The translations under genes and the position numbers were made by a program. Of a stretch of DNA of 64,000 bases, positions 1 to 10,222 are shown piece by piece. The stretch is from Pedobacter sp. ISL-64 (GTDB lineage: Bacteria; Bacteroidota; Bacteroidia; Sphingobacteriales; Sphingobacteriaceae), in assembly GCF_018613605.1 (NCBI RefSeq), contig NZ_JAGGPU010000005.1, forward strand, positions 186,001 through 250,000, read 5' to 3'. Under the pieces are notes generated by a model that ran no database searches, was not told the DNA's origin, and saw only the letters and a program-made list of their open reading frames with translations. Positions within the stretch are counted from its first letter, which is position 1. The number at the start of each line of letters is the position of its first letter.

Positions 1-1
1 G

Positions 2-622
2 CACTTTTATTGGTTTGCTGCAGTCTCCCATCGTGATATACCAGGCAAAGCAATTGCACTTGGAATATCAGAAACACCAACAGGTCCTTTCCGTGATCCA
101 ATCGGATCGGCACTGATCACTGGAAATGATATCCCTTTCGACAAAAATCCGATGGCGAACCTCGACCCTTCTGTAATCATTGACACAGACGGCCAGGCTT
201 ATATCTTTTGGGGTAACCAACAGTGCTATTTCGCTAAGCTAAGTGACGATATGCTCAATTTGCAGGGCAAAATCAATACGATTGAGCTACCTGGTTTCTC
301 TGAAGGTGCCCATGTTTTTAAACGCAACGACTGGTACTATCTAACATACGGTTATGGCAACCCGGAAAAGGTAGCCTATGCCATGAGCCCCAGCATACGT
401 GGGCCATGGGTATTCAAAGGAATATTAAACGAACTGGCCGGAAACTGCGAAACAAACCGTCCAGCCATTGTCGAATTCAATGGAAGGAACTACTTCTTTT
501 ATCATAGCGGCGCATTAAAAGGCGGAGGCAGTCACAGGCGTTCGGTCTGCGTTGATTATCTTTATTATAATCCAGATGGGACAATCAAGCGGGTGCTAAT
601 GACCAGCGAAGGGTTAGGCTAG
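2..622 (+). CDS. GH43 glycoside hydrolase, C-terminal part (5' end outside window)
   Basis: The reading frame is open from the left edge, so the start and the catalytic base Asp lie outside the window. About 206 residues are visible. They contain a GH43 five-bladed propeller pattern: a SETPTGPF strand, NLDPSVIIDTDGQAY carrying the Asp that modulates the acid, and EGAHVFKRNDWYYLTY whose Glu is the likely general acid. GH43 enzymes remove arabinofuranose or xylose from xylan and arabinan. The protein ends without a C-terminal accessory domain, soon after the propeller. It precedes two GH10 xylanases on the same strand, so xylan side-chain or xylo-oligosaccharide cleavage is likely; substrate specificity cannot be read from this part. 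Confidence 0.85.
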   Translation, partial: HFYWFAAVSHRDIPGKAIALGISETPTGPFRDPIGSALITGNDIPFDKNPMANLDPSVIIDTDGQAYIFWGNQQCYFAKLSDDMLNLQGKINTIELPGFSEGAHVFKRNDWYYLTYGYGNPEKVAYAMSPSIRGPWVFKGILNELAGNCETNRPAIVEFNGRNYFFYHSGALKGGGSHRRSVCVDYLYYNPDGTIKRVLMTSEGLG

Positions 623-770
623 CACTCCCAGCTTAGACCGCCTGACCAACAAAAAACACCATCCTAATATACTCCAGCAATGATTTATAGTTCTAATCCA
701 GATCGCTGCAATTGCATTTACCAGGGAAGCACAAAACAAACAGGTATTATGAAAAAAACACCCGATTATT

Positions 771-832
771 CAAATGTACTAGTAAAAATGACGAAATAAA
801 CTATTCTCATAGCCACAATCCGAATAATTTAG
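771..832 (+). promoter_or_regulatory. candidate HTCS operator plus -7 box upstream of GH10
   Basis: A 30-nt box (771-800), starting CAAATGTACTAGTAAAA, recurs at 10223-10252 with 28 of 30 identical bases. In both places a TAATTTAG box (825-832 here) starts exactly 54 nt after the box start. TAATTTAG matches 7 of 8 bases of the Bacteroidota -7 consensus TAnnTTTG. The ATG of the GH10 gene follows 24 nt later. The layout suits an activator site followed by a core promoter. The regulator is presumably the xylan HTCS at 13959-18101 (inference). Confidence 0.6.
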
Positions 833-855
833 CCTGCTGATCATCAAACCAGATT

Positions 856-1935
856 ATGAGCCGAAAGCCGAACAAATTACTAGCGATTCTGCTATTCCTT
901 TTCTTAGGGGTCCTAACCTTAAGTGCATACAAAAGAGCCAGCGGGCTTAAAGATTACTATAAAAATTATTTCCCCATAGGTGTTGCCGTTAAGCCGAGCG
1001 ACCTCCATAATCAAGAAAAGTCGTTGATCTTAACACATTTTAATAGTATCACGGCAGAAAATGCAATGAAAATGGGTCCAATACACCCTTTTGAAAATAG
1101 ATTTTTCTGGAAAATTGCAGATTCAATTGTTCAATTTGGATTACAGAATAAGATAAAAGTAAGGGGCCACTGCTTAGTTTGGTATGCCCAAACACCAAGA
1201 TGGTTATTTAAAGACTCTACAGGAAACCAGGTAACGAAAGAAGTGTTGCTTTCCAGGATCAAAAACCATATTAACACCGTTGTATCACGCTACCGTGGGA
1301 AAATTTATGCCTGGGATGTAGTAAATGAGGTGATTGCAGATGACACCAGCACTTTCCGAAAATCTCAGCTGTATAATATTGCCGGAGAGGAATTTATTGA
1401 ACAAGCATTTAGGGATGCACATGCAGCAGATCCAAAAGCATTGTTGTTTTATAACGATTACAATACGGAAAATCCCATCAAACGGGATAAGATATATCGG
1501 ATGCTTAAAAAGCTATTAGCCAAAGGAGTTCCCATCCATGGCATTGGATTACAGGCGCATTGGTCTATCAGTAACCCTACCCGCTTCGAACTTGAAAAAT
1601 CTATTGAATTATTTTCATCACTAGGTCTTCAGATCCAATTTACCGAACTGGATATTTCCGTGTATTCGGGAAGACAGGGCGGCCAGATGATTACAGGCGA
1701 AAAAGGCATTAATGCAGCTGTTTTTACACCAGAAATGGAACAGCAGCAATTGGAAAAATACAAGATGGTTTTTGAGGTGTTCAGAAAATATAAAAAGAAC
1801 ATTACAGGTGTTACTTTTTGGAACCTCTCCGACCGTTATAGCTGGCTCGATGCCAGGGGTAGGAAAAACTTTCCATTACTATTTGATACCGATTTAAAAC
1901 CCAAAAAAGCATACTACGAGGTTACAAAGTTTTAA
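856..1935 (+). CDS. GH10 endo-1,4-beta-xylanase with His-to-Tyr change in the -1 subsite motif
   Basis: A GH10 enzyme of 359 residues that would hydrolyse the beta-1,4-xylan backbone by a retaining mechanism. It has an N-terminal hydrophobic segment (about residues 8-23) with no clear lipobox Cys, so it is either periplasmic or anchored by an uncleaved signal. The motif TAENAMKMG lies near residue 66. The acid/base Glu is E158 in AWDVVNE and the nucleophile is E264 in QFTELDIS. The substrate-binding TFWNLSDRYSW motif is near the C terminus. In the usual GHTLVWH segment the His is replaced by Tyr (Y110, GHCLVWYAQ), which is unusual because that His contacts the -1 sugar. A second GH10 with an intact His lies just downstream (2904-4010). 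Both catalytic Glu are present, so activity is plausible but perhaps shifted in preference. Confidence 0.93.
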   Translation: MSRKPNKLLAILLFLFLGVLTLSAYKRASGLKDYYKNYFPIGVAVKPSDLHNQEKSLILTHFNSITAENAMKMGPIHPFENRFFWKIADSIVQFGLQNKIKVRGHCLVWYAQTPRWLFKDSTGNQVTKEVLLSRIKNHINTVVSRYRGKIYAWDVVNEVIADDTSTFRKSQLYNIAGEEFIEQAFRDAHAADPKALLFYNDYNTENPIKRDKIYRMLKKLLAKGVPIHGIGLQAHWSISNPTRFELEKSIELFSSLGLQIQFTELDISVYSGRQGGQMITGEKGINAAVFTPEMEQQQLEKYKMVFEVFRKYKKNITGVTFWNLSDRYSWLDARGRKNFPLLFDTDLKPKKAYYEVTKF

Positions 1936-2019
1936 ACAAGCAACCATTTGATGATCAAAGACAATATCTACTGCTAAATCATCAGCTATTAAGCGTAACA
2001 AAACATCAATTAACTATAA

Positions 2020-2865
<846 letters not shown>

Positions 2866-2903
2866 TCAAATAGCCTATACTTTTCCAAACTGATCAAGAT
2901 ACA

Positions 2904-4010
2904 ATGAGTGCCAAAAATATATTTTCTACTTATATCCTATCTCTATTCTTTGTACTGGGCTTCGAAGGATGTAAAACGGGTCAATCGCTTTCCAGTAATC
3001 AAACAGATACCAGGGGTTTAAAAGGTTTTTACAAAGATTACTTTTCAATTGGTGTTGCCGTTGGCAAAAGAAATCTGAGCGGAGAGGAAAGTGCGTTGAT
3101 TAAAAAACATTTTAACAGCATTACAGCAGAAAACGACATGAAAATGGAGTCGATGCAGCCTATAGAGGGGAAATTTAATTGGCGGGAAGCCGATTCTATT
3201 ATCAGCTTTGCAGCGCAAAATAACATCAAAGTACGTGGCCATAATTTATGCTGGCACGAACAGGCACCCTCATGGTTTTTCACCGATAAAGAGGGAAAGA
3301 AAGTAAGTAAAATAGTATTGTTACAACGGTTGAAGGCACATATTGATGCCGTAGTTGGGCGATATAAGGGAAAAATATATGCCTGGGATGTTGTAAATGA
3401 GGCCATTGACGATGATTCTACAAAATACTTACGAAATTCGAAATGGTACCAAATCTGTGGTGAAGACTTTATCATTAAAGCCTTTGAATATGCACATGCC
3501 GCCGATCCCGATGCAAAGCTTTATTACAATGATTACAATACCGAACGACCAGAAAAAAGAGAACGCGTATACAAGTTGCTAAAAAGCCTGAAGGACAAAG
3601 GCGTACCTATAGACGGTGTTGGCCTCCAGGCGCATTGGTCTATCTACGAACCTAGTGAAAAAGAACTTGTTACAGCAATTGAACGCTATTCATCTTTAGG
3701 TCTTAAAATACAGTTTACCGAGTTAGACCTTTCCATTTATCCATGGGAGAAAAATAAACGGGCCAAACGTGCGAATGAAAGCGATGCTTACACCGCTGAA
3801 CTTGAAGCCAGGCAGGTTGAAAAGTACAAAATGGTGTTCAACGTGTTCAGAAAGTATAAAAATGTAATCACCAACGTTACATTCTGGAACATTTCTGATC
3901 GCCGTACCTGGCTGGATGGTTATCCTGTACCTGGCCGCAAAAATTACCCTTTACTTTTCGACACGCAATTAAAACCAAAAAAAGCCTATTGGAGCGTTAT
4001 TAAATTTTAA
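2904..4010 (+). CDS. GH10 endo-1,4-beta-xylanase, lipoprotein
   Basis: A second GH10 xylanase of 368 residues. The N terminus is a lipoprotein signal with lipobox GFEGC (C23), so it is membrane-anchored and possibly surface-exposed. The catalytic residues are E166 (AWDVVNEAIDDD) and E273 (QFTELDLSI). The -1 subsite motif is intact (GHNLCWHEQAP), unlike the upstream paralog at 856-1935. The two proteins share long blocks, such as AHWSI, SSLGL.IQFTELD and RKN(F/Y)PLLFDT.LKPKKAY, so they arose by duplication. The stop codon is 3 nt before the GH115 start, so the two are surely cotranscribed. It would attack xylan decorated with glucuronic acid alongside GH115. Confidence 0.95.
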   Translation: MSAKNIFSTYILSLFFVLGFEGCKTGQSLSSNQTDTRGLKGFYKDYFSIGVAVGKRNLSGEESALIKKHFNSITAENDMKMESMQPIEGKFNWREADSIISFAAQNNIKVRGHNLCWHEQAPSWFFTDKEGKKVSKIVLLQRLKAHIDAVVGRYKGKIYAWDVVNEAIDDDSTKYLRNSKWYQICGEDFIIKAFEYAHAADPDAKLYYNDYNTERPEKRERVYKLLKSLKDKGVPIDGVGLQAHWSIYEPSEKELVTAIERYSSLGLKIQFTELDLSIYPWEKNKRAKRANESDAYTAELEARQVEKYKMVFNVFRKYKNVITNVTFWNISDRRTWLDGYPVPGRKNYPLLFDTQLKPKKAYWSVIKF

Positions 4011-4013
4011 ATA

Positions 4014-6866
4014 ATGAAGAAAATATTTCCGCTCATCCTACTCCTTTTCAACGTCCTCATTGCACAAGCCGCCGGGTTCGGTCCAATTACGGTAAATACT
4101 TATTTGCCTGGAAGTTTTGCTGTGGTGAGCAAAGGTAAGGTCCCGTCTATTTTAGTAAGTGCCAACGAATGGCCAGGTGCTATACGTGCTGCCCAAAATC
4201 TTCAAAACGATATTAAAAAGGTAAGTGGACTTGAACCTGAGCTTTTAACGGATAAAACAACCAGCATGCCGATCATCATTGGCACTATCGGCAACAGCAA
4301 AATCATCGACGAAATGATCAGGAACCATAGTCTAAATGTTTCCGAAATTGCCGGAAAATGGGAAGCCACATTAATTCAGGTGATAAAAAACCCAATTAAG
4401 GGTATAGATTCTGCTTTAGTAATTGCTGGAAGCGATAAGCGGGGAACGATATACGGAATATACGAGCTTTCTGCTCAAATTGGTGTTTCGCCTTGGTACT
4501 ATTGGGCCGATGTTCCAATAAAAAAAAGCAGTTCACTCTATGTTATTGCGGGGCGTCATGTAATTTCTTCACCTGCGGTAAAATATCGGGGGATATTTTT
4601 AAATGACGAAGCTCCCGCACTTTCCGGATGGAGCAGAAAAGAATTTGGAGGTTTTAACCATAAGTTCTATGAGAAGGTGTTCGAATTGATTCTTCGCTTA
4701 AAAGGAAATTATTTATGGCCCGCCATGTGGGGAAGTGCATTTAACGACGACGATAAACTCAACCCTGTTTTAGCCGACGAGTATGGCGTAGTAATTGGCA
4801 CTTCTCATCACGAACCCTTAACACGGGCCCATGATGAGTGGAAAAGATATAAAGGCGGCAAATGGAACTATGATCAAAATCCAGAACAGTTACGTGCATT
4901 TTGGGAAAGCGGCCTGCAACGTGTAGCCGATAAAGAACAGATCATCACTGTTGGCATGCGTGGCGATGGCGACGAGCCCATGTCTACAGGCACAGCTACG
5001 GCATTATTGGAAAAAATTGTAAAAGATCAACGTGAAATAATTGAAAAAGTAACCAAAAAACCTGCAGCGCAAACGCCACAGCTATGGGCCTTGTATAAGG
5101 AGGTTCAGGATTATTACGATAAAGGGATGCGCGTTCCCGATGATGTAACTTTACTTTTATGCGATGATAATTGGGGCAACATTAGAAAATTGCCAGGTTT
5201 AGGTGAAGCGCCCAGAAAAGGCGGTTATGGGATTTATTATCACTTCGACTACGTCGGTGGCCCCAGAAACTACAAATGGGTAAACACTAACCCTATCCAA
5301 AAAATTTGGGAACAGATGCGATTGGCTTACGAACACGATGCCAATCAGATCTGGATCGTAAACGTAGGCGATTTAAAACCAATGGAGTTCCCCATCCAAT
5401 TCTTTTTAGATTATGCCTGGAATCCTGACGCCATCCCGGCCGATAAATTAATAGACTACACAATTAATTGGGCGACCAACCAGTTTGGGAATGAACACGC
5501 TACAGCAATTGCCAACCATATAGATACTTATCTAAAATACGCAGGTAGAACTAAACCAGAACTGCTTAATGCAAATACCTATAGTTTAAGCAGCTATAAC
5601 GAGTTCGAACAAGTTGCCGCTGATTTTAAAAAACTTAAAGAACAAGCAATTACAACACAACATCAATTACCTGTCAATCAAAAAGACGCCTATTACCAAT
5701 TGGTTCTTCATCCCATTGAAGCTGTGGCTAATTTATATGAGATGTATCTCGCGGTAGCCAAAAACAAACTATATGCCAAACAGGGCAGATTTTCAGCCAA
5801 TGGTTTCGCCGGCAAAGTTGATTCTCTATTTAAGCGGGATGCCGAAATCAGCACTTACTACAATAAAATAATGGCTGGAGGAAAATGGGACCATATGATG
5901 GATCAAACGCATATTGGTTACACTTCCTGGCAACAGCCCGATAGCAATATTATCCCTAAAACTACGCTGATTAACAATGCTACTACCACCCTAGGTGTTT
6001 CACTGGAGAACTCGGAGCTCCATTATACGGGAAAAACAAAGGTAGCGCAGGGCTTCACTTTTTCAGCGCTTGCAAATACATCACATACGCTCGAAATTTT
6101 TAGAACAGGTGCGGGTGAAATGAAATACGACATCAAAGCTCCAGATTTTGTAATGTTAAGCAGCAAAAAGGGAACACTTAACGATGATCAGAAAATTCAG
6201 ATCAGCATCGATTGGAATAAAGCGCCAAAAAACACCAAAACAAGTGAAATTCTCATTTCTGGCAGTGATAAATCGAGCATCACCATCCCCATTAAAACCG
6301 AAAACATTATACCAACCGACTTACCTGCTAATTTATTCCTCCCTGATAAGGGCTATATTTCGATGGAAGCGACAAGTTATAACAGAGCGGTAAACAGCAG
6401 ACCTATTTTCTGGAAAACCATTCCCAATTACGGAAAAACCAGGGGCGGCGTAATCGCAACACCTGTAACTTCACCAATTCAGCAGCCTGGTGAAGGCTCA
6501 CCACATTTAGCTTATGACATTTTTGTAACTGAAACGGGCAATTTTACCTTAAATACCTTTATCTCCCCTACTATTGATTTTACCGGGAAAGATGGACTAA
6601 AGTTCGCCGTGTCATTAGACGGGCAAGCTCCCATAGTAGTTAATATCAGTAAGGATTACACCGCTGATTATGCCTGGGGACAATCGGTAGCCAACAACAT
6701 CAAAATTTTTAAAACTCCCCTTGTCTTTAACAAAACCGGAAAACACACCATCAACTATTGGATGATTAATCCAGGTGTGGTACTGCAAAAATTAGTACTA
6801 GATCTTGGAGAATTAAAACCAAGTTACTTAGGACCACCAGAAAGCATTAAAAGCACACGAAATTAA
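4014..6866 (+). CDS. GH115 xylan alpha-1,2-glucuronidase
   Basis: GH115 enzyme of 950 residues, the usual size for the family. It removes (4-O-methyl)-glucuronic acid from internal xylose units of glucuronoxylan. A signal peptide ends near IAQAAG (about residue 20). The N-terminal alpha/beta domain is followed by the barrel with characteristic segments GIYELSAQIGVSPWYYWAD, RLKGNYLWPAMW and GMRGDGDEPM (about residues 314-323). A helical region follows, then a C-terminal beta-sandwich (GH115_C, about 775-945) starting at KGYISMEA. Translation is tightly linked to the upstream GH10. The next gene, a GH43, starts 12 nt downstream, so GH10-GH115-GH43 forms one transcript. Confidence 0.96.
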   Translation: MKKIFPLILLLFNVLIAQAAGFGPITVNTYLPGSFAVVSKGKVPSILVSANEWPGAIRAAQNLQNDIKKVSGLEPELLTDKTTSMPIIIGTIGNSKIIDEMIRNHSLNVSEIAGKWEATLIQVIKNPIKGIDSALVIAGSDKRGTIYGIYELSAQIGVSPWYYWADVPIKKSSSLYVIAGRHVISSPAVKYRGIFLNDEAPALSGWSRKEFGGFNHKFYEKVFELILRLKGNYLWPAMWGSAFNDDDKLNPVLADEYGVVIGTSHHEPLTRAHDEWKRYKGGKWNYDQNPEQLRAFWESGLQRVADKEQIITVGMRGDGDEPMSTGTATALLEKIVKDQREIIEKVTKKPAAQTPQLWALYKEVQDYYDKGMRVPDDVTLLLCDDNWGNIRKLPGLGEAPRKGGYGIYYHFDYVGGPRNYKWVNTNPIQKIWEQMRLAYEHDANQIWIVNVGDLKPMEFPIQFFLDYAWNPDAIPADKLIDYTINWATNQFGNEHATAIANHIDTYLKYAGRTKPELLNANTYSLSSYNEFEQVAADFKKLKEQAITTQHQLPVNQKDAYYQLVLHPIEAVANLYEMYLAVAKNKLYAKQGRFSANGFAGKVDSLFKRDAEISTYYNKIMAGGKWDHMMDQTHIGYTSWQQPDSNIIPKTTLINNATTTLGVSLENSELHYTGKTKVAQGFTFSALANTSHTLEIFRTGAGEMKYDIKAPDFVMLSSKKGTLNDDQKIQISIDWNKAPKNTKTSEILISGSDKSSITIPIKTENIIPTDLPANLFLPDKGYISMEATSYNRAVNSRPIFWKTIPNYGKTRGGVIATPVTSPIQQPGEGSPHLAYDIFVTETGNFTLNTFISPTIDFTGKDGLKFAVSLDGQAPIVVNISKDYTADYAWGQSVANNIKIFKTPLVFNKTGKHTINYWMINPGVVLQKLVLDLGELKPSYLGPPESIKSTRN

Positions 6867-6878
6867 ATTAACCAAACC

Positions 6879-7988
6879 ATGAACAACATGATTAACGAAT
6901 TAAAAAAAATCACCCTTTTTTCATCCATTATGGGAATGGCTATTGCCAGCTCCTGCCAGCAAGCAAACCAAAAAACAGAAAAGGAAACGGCAAATACGCC
7001 TAAAAAAACCAGCTATTTATCACAGCCAATAATCTCCAAAATTTATACTGCCGATCCTTCTGCCCACGTTTTTAATGGAAAAATTTATGTTTACCCTTCA
7101 CATGATATCGAGGCTGGCACTCCGGAAAATGATAATGGTGATCATTTTGACATGAGAGATTACCACATTTTGAGCATGGACAGTATTAATGGTAAAGTTA
7201 CCGATCACGGTGTGGCATTAAGCATAAAAGATATTCCATGGGCCGGCAGGCAACTTTGGGCTCCGGATGCCGCCTTTAAAAACGGAACCTATTATCTGTA
7301 TTTCCCGGTTAAAGATAAATCTGATGTATTTAGAATAGGTGTTGCTACATCAAAAAGTCCGGCAGGGCCATTTAAGGCTGAACCTGAACCTATTAAAGGG
7401 AGTTTTAGTATCGATCCGGCGGTGTTTACAGATACTGATGGCGCCAGTTACATGTACTTTGGTGGAATTTGGGGCGGGCAGTTGCAACGTTGGAATAATG
7501 GAAAATACGATGCCAATGGATCTAAAACCGACTCACAAAAAGAAAATGAACCCGCATTGAGTGCTAAGGTAGCGAAATTGAGCAGCAGTATGTTATCGTT
7601 TGATGGCGAAGTGAAAGATGTTCAACTAGTAGATAAACAAGGAAAAGCACTACTCACTAATGACCACGACAGACGTTTTTTTGAAGGTGCCTGGATGCAC
7701 AAATTTAATGGAAAATATTATTTCACTTACTCAACAGGTGATACCCATTATTTAGCATATGCGATTGGCGACAAACCTTATGGACCGTTTGTTTACGAAG
7801 GCACTTTTATGAAGCCCGTTCAAGGTTGGACCACCCACCATTCCATTTTAGAGATAAAAGGCAAATGGTATATTTTTTACCACGACACCCAGCTTTCGGG
7901 GAAAACACACCTCAGAAATGTGAAAGTGACGGAATTGAAGCACAATGCCGATGGAACAATCCAAATGATTGAACCATGGGTTGAATAA
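6879..7988 (+). CDS. GH43 beta-xylosidase/arabinofuranosidase, lipoprotein
   Basis: GH43 enzyme of 369 residues that is a single five-bladed propeller without an accessory domain. It is a lipoprotein with lipobox IASSC (C26), followed by a polar linker to about residue 45. The predicted catalytic base is D59 (YTADPSAHVFNGK), the acid pKa modulator is D179 (FSIDPAVFTDTDG), and the general acid is E269 (FFEGAWMHKFNGKYY). The fold type is that of GH43 enzymes acting on xylo-oligosaccharides or arabinosylated xylan. It is the last gene of the plus-strand xylan operon; a 118-bp inverted repeat starts 5 nt after its stop codon. The exact subfamily (GH43_1 versus _10/_29) was not resolved. Confidence 0.92.
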   Translation: MNNMINELKKITLFSSIMGMAIASSCQQANQKTEKETANTPKKTSYLSQPIISKIYTADPSAHVFNGKIYVYPSHDIEAGTPENDNGDHFDMRDYHILSMDSINGKVTDHGVALSIKDIPWAGRQLWAPDAAFKNGTYYLYFPVKDKSDVFRIGVATSKSPAGPFKAEPEPIKGSFSIDPAVFTDTDGASYMYFGGIWGGQLQRWNNGKYDANGSKTDSQKENEPALSAKVAKLSSSMLSFDGEVKDVQLVDKQGKALLTNDHDRRFFEGAWMHKFNGKYYFTYSTGDTHYLAYAIGDKPYGPFVYEGTFMKPVQGWTTHHSILEIKGKWYIFYHDTQLSGKTHLRNVKVTELKHNADGTIQMIEPWVE

Positions 7989-7992
7989 GGGT

Positions 7993-8110
7993 GTATCATA
8001 AAAGCGATTTCACCTCAGATGCTGTCATGTTGAGCCTGTCGAAACTCCTTAAAGGGTATTTAAATGGGTCCTTCGACAGGCTCAGGATGACAAATCTATC
8101 TTTATGATAC
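7993..8110. repeat. 118-bp inverted repeat, GAGCCTGTCGAA family
   Basis: Outer arms GTATCATAAA (7993-8002) and TTTATGATAC (8101-8110) enclose inner arms TGAGCCTGTCGAA and TTCGACAGGCTCAGGATGACA. The same inner arms recur at 53541-53620. The element lies directly after the stop of a plus-strand operon and may act as a transcript-ending or mRNA-stabilising hairpin, but it has no strong T tract. It belongs to the dispersed intergenic repeats of this genome. Confidence 0.8.
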
Positions 8111-8226
8111 AACCTCGTTGTACGGATTGAAGCAATTGATGAAGTTAATCTAGGTAGAATTATTATTATCCCCAGGTTTCTGGAATTGACAATTGAGAAA
8201 TCTGGGGACAAAAAACGCGCAATACA

Positions 8227-8398
8227 GCGAATAAATGCCCTTCGACTACACTATCAATGACAGATCCTAGTAGAAAAATCGTCATCTCGACCGAAGCAAA
8301 GCGGAGTGGAGAGATCTTTGAACTATGTTACCGAAAAGTTTAAAGATTTCTCCATTACGCTACCGATGAAAAATCGGTAAGCTTCAGTCGAAATGACG
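8227..8398. repeat. composite interspersed repeat (CGTCATCTCGA hairpin plus flanking unit)
   Basis: The left unit at 8227-8267 (CCCTTCGACTACACTATCAA core) is found inverted at 58676-58717. The right unit at 8280-8398 is a long inverted repeat with arms CGTCATCTCGACCGAAGC and GCTTCAGTCGAAATGACG. Its right half (8345-8398) has about 45 of 54 bases in common with 58611-58664. The two units sit side by side in the same order, relative to strand, at both loci, so they spread or were assembled together. Confidence 0.75.
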
Positions 8399-8517
8399 AC
8401 ACTTCTAATCGACTAACTTCATAATTTATTGATAAGTAAACTTGAAGCAGTCTGTCCAAAATTCTGATGATTTAGCTAAATCAACAAATAAACTGATAAG
8501 ATTAAGCGGGAACTATT

Positions 8518-10068
8518 CTATTTTGCTTCAATCCTAAAATAATCGAAGTCAACATATCCTCCAGCATTTTCAGTTGCGTAATTAAACAGCCCAAAACGGT
8601 AGCCTATAAAATGGGGAAGCGTATACGACATTTGCAAAGGCTCCCCTATTGGTTTCCAGGTTTTGCCATCAAAGCTGTAAAAAAAATAACCTTTATCTAT
8701 TCGGTTCTCAAAATCACATCTTGCTTTGAGATAAATGGTTTGCTGTCCAGCTGGAACATCTTCACCATTTACAGTACCACTTTGGGCGCTTACCGTTACT
8801 ACCGTTTTCTTTGATCCTGTATGTTTTACGCCTACCCAGCCGAATTTGCGTTGCAGCAAAATCAATCCCGCCTGGTCTCCAGTTTTCATATTGGAAATAT
8901 CAATTGAAGTGATTGCGGTTGATACGGGCCCGATGGTACGCTGGGTTAATGTATTACGGGCCAGAAGAATATTCGTATCCAATCTGGAGGTGGTAATCCG
9001 TAAAAATCCTGGGCGTTTGGTTAGCGACCAAAATGCATGGTCTGGATTGTGGTTCCATTGCCATACCAGAGGAAGCGCGGGCTCGCCTTTTTTGCGGGTA
9101 AATTCATCTGATGCCACAATACCGGGAATTAAGCCACTACTAACCGGAAGTTCCAATGTTTCCGGGACTTTACCATCAACACCCAACATCGGCCAGCCAT
9201 CTTCCCAGGTAACCGGAACTAAATATGGAATGCGGCCAACGGATCCAAAATCTCTAAAAAGATAAGAAAACCATTTTCCTTCTGGCGTACTGATTAAACC
9301 GCCCTGCGCACCCCCCTTATCTTTAAGTGCTACACGCCCTTCATATGGCCCCATAAGTTTGTCGGAACGGTGTACTACAACTGTACGCATCCCATTTCGT
9401 GGCCAGGTAATGTTAAAAAGATAATATTTGCCATTAATTTTAAACAGTTGGGAGCCCTCAGCTGGTAATCCGGCCCCCGTACCTGTTGGAAGGCTTGCGT
9501 TTTCGATAATCGCTATGGGTTTCGTGTCAGGTTTTATTCCAGATAAATCTTCCTTTAATTCTACCAAAGTAATTTTGCCGGCTCCGTATACCATGTAAGC
9601 TTTTCCATCCTCAAAAAACAAGGAGTGGTCATGGAGCGAAGGTTTAAAAGACGTAAGTTTCCACGGGCCTTTTTCAATATCTTTTGTACTGTAGATATAC
9701 GTTTTGCCTGTGGTACCAGAGAAAGTGCTTACATAATAAATGCCTTGATGAAAACGAAGGCTGCTTGCCCACGATCCTCGCCCATAATCCCACTTTCCAT
9801 TGGATAAAGTTAATTCGTCAGCATTTCCGAGGGTATCGTAAGCATAACTTACAATTTTCCAGTTTACCAGATCAGTTGATTTCATGATGGGCACCCCAGG
9901 ATTCATGTGCATCGTAGTGCTGCTCATGTAATACACTTTCCCTACTCTGATCATCGAAAGATCGGGAACATCGGCAAAAATGAGTGGATTTGTCGCTTTT
10001 TGCGCGTAAACACTAAATGTATTTAGCATAAAAAAGAGCAATGATGTAAATAATTTAAGATTCTTCAT
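8518..10068 (-). CDS. GH43 beta-xylosidase-like enzyme with C-terminal beta-sandwich
   Basis: Secreted GH43 enzyme of 516 residues with a signal peptide ending near VYAQ (residue 23). The catalytic base is D36 in ADVPDLSMIRVG, the modulator is D147 in HDHSLFFEDGKAY, and the acid is E204 in PAEGSQLFKINGKYY. The propeller (to about 310) is followed by a concanavalin-like beta-sandwich of the GH43_C2 type (about 320-516: FTRKKGEPALPLVWQWNHNP, FGLFNYATENAGGYVDFDYF) that usually completes the active site of GH43_11/12 enzymes. It is transcribed divergently from the GH43-CBM6 gene at 10319. Xylo-oligosaccharide or arabinoxylan side-chain hydrolysis is most likely given the surrounding xylan genes. 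Confidence 0.92.
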   Translation of the reverse strand: MKNLKLFTSLLFFMLNTFSVYAQKATNPLIFADVPDLSMIRVGKVYYMSSTTMHMNPGVPIMKSTDLVNWKIVSYAYDTLGNADELTLSNGKWDYGRGSWASSLRFHQGIYYVSTFSGTTGKTYIYSTKDIEKGPWKLTSFKPSLHDHSLFFEDGKAYMVYGAGKITLVELKEDLSGIKPDTKPIAIIENASLPTGTGAGLPAEGSQLFKINGKYYLFNITWPRNGMRTVVVHRSDKLMGPYEGRVALKDKGGAQGGLISTPEGKWFSYLFRDFGSVGRIPYLVPVTWEDGWPMLGVDGKVPETLELPVSSGLIPGIVASDEFTRKKGEPALPLVWQWNHNPDHAFWSLTKRPGFLRITTSRLDTNILLARNTLTQRTIGPVSTAITSIDISNMKTGDQAGLILLQRKFGWVGVKHTGSKKTVVTVSAQSGTVNGEDVPAGQQTIYLKARCDFENRIDKGYFFYSFDGKTWKPIGEPLQMSYTLPHFIGYRFGLFNYATENAGGYVDFDYFRIEAK

Positions 10069-10158
10069 AGAGGTTACTCAGCTTTTTCAATTTGCACTGC
10101 GTTTATATTCGGTATTCAAAGCTATTTAGAAATATGCAGATCAACGAACCGCTTTGTT

Positions 10159-10189
10159 CAAATCTATGTTACAAATGTTTTTAATTCAA
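10159..10189 (-). promoter_or_regulatory. candidate Bacteroidota promoter for GH43 at 8518-10068
   Basis: On the minus strand TAGATTTG (10159-10166) matches the -7 consensus TAnnTTTG perfectly, and a TTG (10187-10189) lies 20 nt upstream as a possible -33 element. It would give a leader of about 90 nt before the ATG at 10068. No transcript evidence is available. Confidence 0.45.
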
Positions 10190-10222
10190 TCAATCCCGTT
10201 ACAGGAAAATAAGCAAACTAAC

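Larger units (their letters stand above)
7989..8517. other. intergenic region between convergent GH43 genes, filled by repeats
   Basis: No coding potential was recognised in this 529-bp gap. Most of it consists of the two hairpin repeats listed separately (7993-8110 and 8227-8398). The rest, 8400-8517, is AT-rich with nothing recognisable. Confidence 0.6.

Noticed and set aside
8735..9265. 176-residue open frame opposite the GH43 at 8518-10068
   Set aside because: It lies antisense to the conserved GH43 and sandwich domains; no own motif is visible.
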